Assembly (NCBI GenBank): GCA_902459845.2
Contig: CABPSV020000115.1
Coordinates: forward strand, 8,140 to 19,072
DNA length: 10,933 nucleotides
Reading direction: 5' to 3'
Source: Hepatocystis sp. ex Piliocolobus tephrosceles
Lineage: Eukaryota > Apicomplexa > Aconoidasida > Haemosporida > Plasmodiidae
The stretch's first letter is position 1. Each line of letters begins with the position of its first letter. Under the pieces are notes generated by a model that saw only the letters and a program-made list of their open reading frames with translations, was not told where the DNA came from and did no database searches. The position numbers and the translations under genes were made by a program. Below are positions 1 to 8,159 of the stretch, piece after piece.

Positions 1-80
<80 letters not shown>

Positions 81-126
81 TAGCTAGCTACGTTTTAATT
101 ACATATTTTTAAATTTTTGTCTGAAC

Positions 127-163
<37 letters not shown>

Positions 164-691
164 GTGTATGGCTATATTTAAATGGAGAGGTTTACATTGC
201 ATACGATTACGATTCGTTTGCTTCTTTTTGTTTTCTTTTTATACATAAAATAAACAGAGTTATATAAATATATGTATACTTATGTTTAAATTTTTTTACC
301 TTTCGTTTTTGTTAAACAAAAATTAAGTATTTTGTGTCATTTATTATATCACTATACGTTACTAGCTTATTGCTAGCCTGTTTACTTTGCCCATTACGTT
401 TATTTCATTTTATTTTTTTTTATTTAACATTATTTTTTTTAACTTTATTTTTTTTTATTTCATTTTATTTTTTTTATTTTATTTTTTTTATTTTATTTTT
501 TTTATTTTATTTTTTTTATTTCATTTTTTTTATTCATTTTATTTTTTTTTCAATAGTACACATCCAGATAAAACAAATCTACAAACAAAAAGTGTAGTGA
601 GTACTAGTAAAAAAAAAAAAAAAAACGCAAGTGGTATTATAAATAATAAAATTAACTATTTTGAATTTTACAAATATATACTAATACTCAA

Positions 692-722
<31 letters not shown>

Positions 723-901
723 TATTTTTATTTTAAGCGTAAAAAAAAAAAAAAAAAAAAAAAAAAACAGTTCTCTTTCATTTGAACATGTAAAAAAAGA
801 TAGCTATTTTTTAATTGTGTAAAAATGTTAAAAAAGTATTTTATTTTTTAAAATTGCATTCTTCTATTTTATGTGCAAAAAAAAAAAAAAAAAAAAAAAA
901 A
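1..901. other. Gene-free upstream region with homopolymers
   Basis: No supportable gene is seen here. The stretch opens with a T tract (1-77, broken by one G at 43) and has an A34 tract at 128-161, an A tract near 741-767 and another ending at the first ATG of the next gene. Between 406 and 552 lies a degenerate T/A array. Open frames through this part translate almost only to Phe, Tyr, Ile and Lys runs and look like by-products of composition. The region must hold the promoter and leader of the dolichol kinase gene that starts at 902, but I see no specific motif that I could name. The end of an upstream gene could lie beyond the left edge. Confidence 0.7.
406..552. repeat. Degenerate T-rich array, unit about TTTTATTTTTTTTA
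   Basis: This is a run of imperfect copies of a T-rich unit of roughly 13 to 14 bases, in which single A or C bases break long T runs at near-regular spacing. In two frames it gives artificial Phe/Tyr-rich translations. It probably arose by slippage, and array length is likely to vary between strains. Confidence 0.6.
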
Positions 902-1543
902 ATGGAGATGATACATATAATACTAATTTGTTTAATAATCATTAGAGAAATTAAAAAAAATACATATTTTTTTAATTTTTACACACACGTGTGGATATTA
1001 TTTACACTTATATGTAACACATTAATAACTATTTGTTTGTATTATAAAAAAAAAAAGAATGGTAAACTAAAAGATAATTATTATTTCTGTAACTATACTT
1101 TAATTATAGGAGAATTTTATAAAAAGGAAAAAATACCAACCATTTTATATAAAACAAATAATAACACCTTTATGAAACTTCATTTAACTAATTTAATAGA
1201 TTTTTTTCAGTTATTTTTTAGTATATATATTCATAACTTTTTTGTATTTTTTTTTCTACCTTTTATGTCTACCCTGTTGTACCAAAAATATAATGTTCTT
1301 AGTTATGGTTGGTTCTTAAAAAAAGTAAAAAAGGGGAATATATATATATATATATACACATGTGTATATACCATACTCATATTTTTTTTTTTTTTTTTTT
1401 TTTAGAATTGGCGAAATTATCTATTGTTTTTTTAAACGAATTTATCGTTTTTAGTGTGTTTCTTAGATACGTTAAAGTTAACATTGTACCTTACATCATT
1501 TGTCACATTGTTGTTTTTATATTAACATTAAGTAACGATTATG

Positions 1544-1594
<51 letters not shown>

Positions 1595-2189
1595 ACATAA
1601 TACGGACAAAAAATAAGGTTTAAACAGTTTTGTATAATAAACAAATTACCTTTTTAGCAATACAATGTGTTATTATGTATGTTACATTATTGCATTATTG
1701 CATTATTACATTTTTTTTTTTATTTTTTTTTTTTTATATAGTTATCTTAAAAAATAGTGAAAATATAATAACAAGTTTTTTATGTTTCCTAGCAAATTTC
1801 ACTTTTTACCATTCCTTATTTATATCATCCTTTAATTTGATAAATAGGTTAACAAAAAAAAAAAAAAAAAAAAGTCAAATTTGAAAATACTCATTCGTTT
1901 GCTGACTCACTTGTCTTGTTCGTATGTATATTTGTTTTTTTTTATTTTATTTATTTTTTTTTTTGTTTTTTTTTTTTTTTTTTTTTTATCTTCGGTTCAG
2001 AGTATTCACATTTGGAGAAGCTGTACTAGTCAGTGTCATCGGTACATTTGTTCTTGACTTATCTGTTTATAGTTTAATTTACGAACAATTAAAAAAAAGA
2101 GTTATTCCTGGTGTATTATTTATATTTTTCAGTAGGGTGGTAATACATAAACGAATGATAAAACAAACACACAAATGGACAGTTGTATG

Positions 2190-2228
<39 letters not shown>

Positions 2229-2868
2229 TATATATTAACATACAGTTGTATACATATATGTATCCATACATATACATCTATATATGCACATCTATATATA
2301 TAGATGTATATACACATAAATGTACATACACCTACACCAGATTATAAGCCTTTTTATTTACGGAGTTGGATGTATATACTATCTACGAAGCGAATTTAAA
2401 CAAAAAAAAAATATATTATTAATATCTGTATTATTTATTTTATATAACGTATACAACCTTATATCCAAACAAAAACACGCACTACATAAAACAGGTTCTT
2501 ATCAAAAACATACTTGCATATACCCAACAAATTTATTTTAAAATAAAAAATATAAATTAGTTGAAATAAATTATTTGTTTATTTATGTTCTCGTTCGTTC
2601 GTGTTATCTTTTACCCATTCACAAGTTTATTCATTTATTAATTTTTAACTTGTAGATATAACTGCTTGGAATATTTTAATTGATATAATAATAAAAAGGG
2701 ATAACTATATTTTAATAATAACATGGACTATTATCTCTTTTATATATTTAATATACATTAACGACTTAGCTAAAAAACAGACGCACTTATTCAACCTTCG
2801 AAAACATTACCATTTTCTTTTGTTCGTAAATATTATTTTGTCATTCCTTATAGGAAATGTATAAAATA

Positions 2869-2917
<49 letters not shown>

Positions 2918-3480
2918 AATGAGATAATGGAATATATATATATATGTGTATATGTTATATATATGTTTACATACGTGCGTATAATTGCTTACTTTTAATT
3001 TTTTTATTTTTTAATTATTTTGCAGGTCCTGTTACTAATAGTCGTTCTTTCTTTTTTCTTTTTATTTTTAATTTATTGTGAATATTTACGAAAAATATGT
3101 AATAACGTATTTCCTACGGTGAACATATTAGACAAATTTGCTATCAGGTTGAAAAAAAAAAAAAAAAAAATTACAATAATTTATGTGGACGTTTTTATAT
3201 TTTTATGTCACTTTAGCTGTTCATTTCGACTGCTATATGTACATATATGTACGTCTGTTTGTTTATTGATTTACTTTAGGTTCATAGATGAACGAGATAA
3301 GAGAGGATTGGTTATAACTCATTTATATCTTTTAGCTGGGTATTTTTTTTAAACAGAATTCATATGCATAATGTAGCTACGTAAATGGGAAACATAAATT
3401 ATTTTGTTTTTATACACATATGCTACTAGTATAACCTATATATATATATATACATGTTTATTTATATATTCATTTTTTTT

Positions 3481-3536
<56 letters not shown>

Positions 3537-4290
3537 TTTTTTTTTTATTCCGCCCCTTCCCCACATTGATATGATAGAGTATACATACCGATTGTTTTAG
3601 ATGCAATTGCTAATAACAAAAATTTTATTCATAAACACAATCAAAGTATTTATTTGTTTCAAGAAGCGAACATACCTTTGTACCTGTCGGGATTAAATTC
3701 CATATGTATAGGAGATTCTTTTGTAATGAATAATTTTTAAATACTTTTTTTATAAATTTATAATATTGTCATTTGATCAAAAAAAAAAGTACATAAAACA
3801 TGTCAAAGTTGTAACTGTTGAACTTGAATATGTTTTTACGTGTTTGTATATATATATACATGTATATATGCATACATTTTTTTTTTTTTTTTTTGAAGGC
3901 TGCGATAGGAGGTTTTTTATACCCAACTCCTAAAATAGCATATACAAATAACAAATCTTATTCAGGTAAAAATAAAACAGAATAAAAATTTATCTAAATG
4001 AATATACGTGTCCATACGTAAGTACCTTCAAGAGCCACATTATATTCCTGATTTAATTTGCCTAACTATTTATGATTCTCTACTAAATTAGTACATAGGT
4101 ATATTACATATATAAATAATTATTAAGTTTTATTTTTAATACTTTTGTTTACTTCTGTAGGTTGTGCTTTTTTTTTTTTCACAACGTTCGCGTCCCTAAT
4201 TGTTAGTAGTTACTTTTTGAATGTAAGATCAAATACGTAAATATATGTATATATAAATGTATACATATAAATATATATATATATATAAAT

Positions 4291-4321
<31 letters not shown>

Positions 4322-4824
4322 AATTTATGTAGTTTGTTAATCTGAATTCGTTGTTGTTTATCAGAATTCACAGCACATGAACTGAACAACATAAGGATGA
4401 TACCATGTATTGTATGTGGGTATATATACATGTATGTAAACATATTTATGCATAACCGTAATATTTATTCAAACATTCTTAGGAAATAAATTTAACAAGC
4501 ACTTATATATTTTTTATGGTATCACTATTTGGAGCTCTATTTGAAGTTAATAAAAAAAAAAAAAAAAAAAAAAAAAATTGGAAAAGTAAATAATTAAGAT
4601 TTACGCGTGAACAAAAATATATATACATATGTTAATATGTTAATATGTTAATATGTTAATATGTGAAAATATCCATGCAAAAACATAAAGTAAAGGTTTT
4701 TTACATTTGTGATTTTTATTTTGTAAATTTTTTTTTTTTTTTTTTTAAGGCATACCTTTATGACATTGACAATTTAATTTTACCCATATTTACTTTTGTT
4801 GTTTATCTTTGCTTTGAAGCATAA
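902..4824 (+). CDS. DOLK: Dolichol kinase, 13 exons, 603 aa
   Basis: Dolichol kinase uses CTP to phosphorylate dolichol in the ER membrane, giving the carrier for N-glycan, GPI-anchor and C-mannosyl donors. Proposed exons: 902-1307, 1406-1531, 1658-1847, 2001-2139, 2341-2494, 2656-2858, 3026-3147, 3280-3339, 3578-3722, 3899-3965, 4161-4222, 4483-4545, 4750-4824. All junctions are GT-AG and the phases join into one frame of 603 codons plus TAA. Landmarks shared with human and yeast enzymes, compared from memory: [10 protein letters not shown] (242-251), LRKHYHF (386-392, family RKxFH), FIDERD then ITHLYLLAG (448-467), IGD (511-513) with the CTP-site region to 538, and YDIDNLILP (583-591) at the C-terminus. 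Most of the rest is hydrophobic, with a dozen or more likely membrane spans. Human and yeast proteins are about 520 to 540 residues. The start at 902 has a good context (AAAAATGG); an in-frame ATG at 815 would add a poly-Lys leader. The first donor is uncertain (GTTGGT at 1308), as is exon 4's end (2136 or 2139). Confidence 0.93.
1532..1657 (+). other. DOLK intron 2 with A48 tract
   Basis: This intron starts GTAACG and ends TTTTTAG. An A tract of 48 bases (1544-1591) begins 12 bases after the donor. Exon 2 leaves one base that pairs with the first two bases of exon 3 to give Thr, keeping the hydrophobic frame open. Confidence 0.8.
3148..3279 (+). other. DOLK intron 7, in frame and stop-free
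   Basis: This intron of 132 bases lies between the codon parts of Arg447, just before the conserved FIDERD motif. It starts GTTGAA, has an A19 tract at 3152-3170 and ends TTTAG. Its length is a multiple of three and it has no stop in the reading frame, so retention would add 44 residues, first Lys-rich and then hydrophobic. Family comparison shows no insert at this point, so splicing out is the expected state. Confidence 0.8.
4264..4324. repeat. TA microsatellite with regular AAATA interruptions
   Basis: Runs of TA dinucleotide are separated by extra A bases at intervals of about 18 to 20, within intron 11 of the dolichol kinase gene. The array has no coding role. Confidence 0.75.
4632..4663. 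repeat. Tandem repeat TTAATATG, four copies
   Basis: Four exact copies of an 8-base unit stand in tandem within intron 12 of the dolichol kinase gene. Slippage expansion is the likely origin. Confidence 0.9.
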
Positions 4825-4979
4825 GAATTTTTTTTTTTTTTTTTTTTTTTCATTTGTAAAGATTGAAAAGAATAAAAAGCAACGAACAGACGGTATGAAC
4901 AGGTAATATAAATACCATAGAACGAATAAATCAAAATAAATAACATAACAAAATAACGAAACACCAAAAAAATTATAGT

Positions 4980-6489
4980 ATGAAAAAAATAAAAAATTAC
5001 TTTACTTCTTTTTTTTTGTTCGAATACAATGTTGAAAATATTATAGTAGAGGCGGTAGTAGCAATAATAAATTTTTCTGTATTACACCCATATATATTTT
5101 TTGCGCTTTCTCTTATTATTGTTTTGTTTCTTTACTTTTTTTATAATTATAAAATGTCATATATAAAGGTACTTTTAATTTAAAAAATCAAAAAAAAAAA
5201 AAAAAAAAAAATGTTTTAGGAAAGATGCGCCTATCAATCATTAATACATTTTTTGCATAGTAAATATACATACATATATATGATGCCTTTTTTTTTTTTT
5301 TTTTTACACCTTGTTATCTGTATAATTCTCCATTTTTTTTTTTTTTTTTTTTTTTTTCTGTTCTGTAGGCACCATCAAACATAACATTAGTTGAATACAA
5401 ATTCGCAAAAAAGAATGAAAAAAAGCGAATAAGTTTTTTGAAAAAGTTATTTATCCATTGTTCCTTTTTTAAAATTGGAAAAAATGTGAATAAATTAAAT
5501 GGAACGGATGTAATTAAAATTTTATCAAATGATTATTCAGGTAATTAAATAAAATAAAGTTAACAATATTTATGTCATTGTTCTTGTCACATGTGTCTCT
5601 TCTATAAATGCTTACATTTTTGTCCGAACATAATTATGGATATATGGATGTATGGATGTATGGATGTATGGATGTATGAATGTATGGATGGATGTACTTT
5701 TTTTTAACTTTTTAAATTTTATATTATTTTTTTTTAAATCACTAGGCTCTGTTTCTAGCGATTGCAATAATGAAAATATAATTAACGTCCTTGAAATTTT
5801 GAACATTAGACAAAAAGACATAGAGAGACAGGTAAATACATACATACATATATATACATACATATATTTGCTTATTTGCTTGTTTTCTTGCATACTTGAA
5901 TGTTTATTCATTTTTAATTTTTTTTTTTGTTTGTAATAATGATAGGTTAAGTGCAAGTTATATTCCCTCATAGGTAAGAAATTACAGCAACGATTAAAAA
6001 AAAGAAAAAAAAAAAAAAAAAAGTAATATAAAAGTATTTGTATCTATCAGTTTATGTTTATATTATATGTATGTATATATATAGTTATATGTACTTATGT
6101 ACGTACATATACATCGTCTTTTTTTAGGGATTTGCGCACTACCTTTTTATAGCTATCACAAGTTTAGATATTATGACGCAAAAACTAAACTTATTATTTT
6201 ACCATTTTTCTCGATTGCTGGGATGTACTTAGGACTCTTTTTTGGAAACATGATAACTGGAAGGTAATTAAAGATTTCGTGTTTACTACTCGTAAAAAAA
6301 TATATACATATATAAGCAAATGCATATACATATATACATATATACATATATACATATATATGCATTTCTTTTTTTTTTTGGTGGGGAATTTTACCATTAA
6401 TCATTAAAACTCATGTTCGCAGATTTAGTGACTACAAACGATCGAAATTTTTAGGAACTTTGCCTGCCCATGTTTTTTTAAGAGAATAA
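4980..6489 (+). CDS. Putative two-span membrane protein, 6 exons, 225 aa
   Basis: I do not recognise this gene. Proposed exons are 4980-5168, 5369-5540, 5746-5831, 5946-5973, 6128-6263 and 6423-6489, all with GT-AG borders, joining into 225 codons plus TAA. The start follows an in-frame TAA at 4941. Residues about 36-57 form a hydrophobic segment (after HPYIFFALSL) and a second lies at about 185-203 (LIILPFFSIAGMYLGLFF) followed by GNMITGRFSDYKRSKF. Between them is a basic stretch (about 74-90) and an Asn/Ser-rich acidic part. The glycine spacing in the second span could help packing against a partner helix. No signal peptide with a clear cleavage site is seen. The gene lies 155 bases after the dolichol kinase stop on the same strand, so the spacer must serve both as 3' end and promoter unless the two share a transcript. 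A weak likeness of the C-terminal part to OCIA-type small mitochondrial or endosomal membrane proteins crossed my mind but is not supported enough to name it. Confidence 0.75.
5638..5693. repeat. Tandem repeat GGATGTAT, about seven copies
   Basis: Seven 8-base units, mostly exact and with single changes in the first, sixth and seventh, lie inside intron 2 of the two-span membrane protein gene. They read as Met-Asp-Val-Trp or Thr/Ser-Ile-His patterns in chance frames, which I do not treat as genes. Confidence 0.9.
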
Positions 6490-6611
6490 ATGAACAAGCG
6501 AAAAAGTAAACAACTGAAGGGATGAAACTTATATAGTTAGTTACAATATTTTGTTTAATAACAACAGAACTAAACTTGTAATTAAAATATTTTTTCTTTC
6601 TCTCTCTCTTC

Positions 6612-6647
<36 letters not shown>

Positions 6648-7088
6648 TATTTCAAAATACCTTATGTATAATGTACATACACAAAATGTCATACTTAACG
6701 GGTTATTTTTTAACAAAATATTGTTTTTTTTTTTTTTTTTTTTTTTTTCCACTCTTTACTCTTTCTTATATATTTAAACATATCCATATACAATACTCAT
6801 ATATTATTGTATACAATATAGACATATATAACTGACTATTTCGCTTTTAATTTTTTTTTTTTTTTTTTTTTTCTTATCTTAATTATTTATTTTATAACTT
6901 AAATTTGCCAATTTTTTTTTTTTTTTTTTTAACAAATTGTTAAAACATATTTCAATTTTTCAAATTTATCTTTTTTAAAGGATAAAGAAAAAAAAAAAAA
7001 ACTTAAACAAACAAATTTGAACAAGTAACAAAAAGTAGACATATATATATATATATATAGGCATCCAAAAAACTACGATCTGAACACA
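6490..7088. other. Intergenic region with many T tracts
   Basis: No gene is seen between the membrane protein gene and the secreted protein gene. The region has at least four long T runs (within 6617-6645, 6724-6748, 6851-6872 and 6913-6930), an A tract near 6989-7001 and a TA microsatellite at about 7041-7059. It must contain the 3' end of the upstream gene and the promoter of the gene at 7089. The TA repeat ends in AG at 7059-7060 and could act as the acceptor of a spliced 5' leader. Confidence 0.7.
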
Positions 7089-7808
7089 ATGAAATTAATA
7101 AACAAGTGTAATCTATGCATAAGCATTTTTTTTGTTGTCTTAAACATTAGTAGTAGTATGTATTTTTGTCATGAAAAATATAATTTGGAAAACTTAACAG
7201 CGTCAGATCAAGACCTTGCACTTAGCTTACTACAAATTTATACCGAAGTAAAAAACGCTGAAGAGAAGTTTTATAAAAAACATAAAGAATCAGAAAAAAT
7301 ATTTAGTGAAATAAAAAGTAACAACAAAAACGAATTAAATGAGTTAAATGAGTTAAATAACTTGAATGATACAACAAATTTGAAAGAAACAGTGGGAATA
7401 AAAAGTAAAAACATAATCGATAGTTCTGTTAATGGTCACATCCCTTCTGCAAATACGACTAATACTGATAGTACTACTAACATAACTGGTACTACTCCTA
7501 CTACTGCTACCTCTTTTGTCCAATTACAATTAAAAGGACCCGTAGAAGAAGAAACAATATGGAGGGCTATGTATGACACTCAATTAAGACGTTCTCCACC
7601 TACTGAAGAGGTTAATATATTTTCTACAGAAAACGTTAAAAAAGAATATGAAGAAGCGAAAATGGATGCATTTGTGTCTCAAATAAAGTTTATGCAAATT
7701 AATTTTGAAAAACAATTACATTCTATGAATGAGGAACTTCCTAGAAAAAATAGAATAAGAAACATTTTAAATGAAGCTATTTCATTAGAGAGAACAATCA
7801 ACAAATAA
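7089..7808 (+). CDS. Secreted coiled-coil protein, 239 aa, unknown function
   Basis: I do not recognise this gene. It is one exon with a stop at 7806-7808. Residues 1-23 look like a signal peptide (basic start, then a core CISIFFVVLNI and small residues SSS). Residues 40-77 are a charged, probably helical and coiled-coil segment. Residues 81-94 hold a short repeat of NEL units, 110-142 form an Asn/Thr/Ser-rich linker, and 143-239 form a second structured part (FVQLQLKG, then RRSPPTEE, then a Glu/Lys helix rich region). There is no second membrane span and no GPI-type hydrophobic tail, and no RxLxE/Q/D export motif after the signal, so secretion to the vacuole, an apical organelle or gamete secretory bodies is more likely than export by that motif. 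Small soluble secreted proteins of gametocytes and sporozoites (for example the GEST or MDV1/PEG3 type) have similar size and form, but I cannot claim orthology. In-frame TAA at 7026 bounds the start. Confidence 0.85.
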   Translation: MKLINKCNLCISIFFVVLNISSSMYFCHEKYNLENLTASDQDLALSLLQIYTEVKNAEEKFYKKHKESEKIFSEIKSNNKNELNELNELNNLNDTTNLKETVGIKSKNIIDSSVNGHIPSANTTNTDSTTNITGTTPTTATSFVQLQLKGPVEEETIWRAMYDTQLRRSPPTEEVNIFSTENVKKEYEEAKMDAFVSQIKFMQINFEKQLHSMNEELPRKNRIRNILNEAISLERTINK

Positions 7809-7818
7809 ACTTTATATA

Positions 7819-7852
<34 letters not shown>

Positions 7853-8013
7853 AAGGAGGAAGGAAGGAACGAACTTAAAATAAAGTACTAAAATTAATAT
7901 TTGTGTTAACATGTGTACGCTTTGTATACTGTATATTGTCTTGGTACTGGTACTTTCCTTTTTGTGCGCTCTCGTGCTCTTTTATGTGTCATCATCTGTT
8001 TTTGTGTGTGTGT

Positions 8014-8064
<51 letters not shown>

Positions 8065-8159
8065 TGATATCCTATGTAAAAATAGGTAACCGCTAATTAC
8101 TAAACAGTTAGTAAACAATTAATGGACATATACTAGACAACCACCAGACGACATACTTT
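7809..8159. other. Convergent spacer with A30 and T49 tracts
   Basis: This spacer lies between the stop codons of two genes that point toward each other. It has an A30 tract (7821-7850) followed by a purine run of GGAAGGA units (7851-7868), then ordinary sequence, a GT repeat (8003-8014) and a T49 tract (8015-8063). No gene is supported. The 3' ends of both transcripts must fall here, and each strand would carry both an A and a T tract. Confidence 0.75.

Noticed and set aside
1..161. T and A tracts as a retroposed copy or element end
   Set aside because: Such runs recur throughout the window in introns and spacers, without target duplications or element coding sequence beside them.
334..785. 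Two overlapping plus-strand open frames rich in Phe and Tyr
   Set aside because: They are produced by the T-rich array, have no domain or ordinary residue mix, and no splice pattern joins them to the dolichol kinase frame.
1677..1741. Possible extra intron inside dolichol kinase exon 3 (GTATGT to ATATAG)
   Set aside because: It is 65 bases, not a multiple of three, and removing it leads to a stop within a few codons, while reading through keeps the frame open to the correct phase for exon 4.
3599..3722. Acceptor TTTTAG at 3595-3600 as the start of dolichol kinase exon 9
   Set aside because: It does not match the phase left by exon 8. The acceptor at 3576-3577 is in phase and adds VYIPIVLDA, which fits the family just after the LLAG motif.
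3769..3954. Minus-strand open frame
   Set aside because: It overlaps dolichol kinase exon 10 in antisense and intron 9; the plus-strand translation carries the conserved CTP-site region.
5612..5971. Minus-strand open frame with Ile-His-Pro-Tyr repeats, and its plus-strand Met-Asp-Val-Trp counterpart
   Set aside because: Both translate the GGATGTAT repeat of an intron and run through splice sites of the membrane protein gene.
6171..6404. Minus-strand open frames across exon 5 and intron 5 of the membrane protein gene
   Set aside because: They are antisense to a well-phased exon and consist largely of microsatellite translation.
7089..7808. Export motif (RxLxE/Q/D) in the secreted protein
   Set aside because: Arg residues occur only late in the protein, and none fits the motif at the expected distance behind the signal peptide.
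4980..8159. A selenoprotein gene next to selB
   Set aside because: No gene here needs an in-frame TGA, all three plus-strand stops are TAA, and I saw no convincing SECIS core; proximity alone is not evidence.
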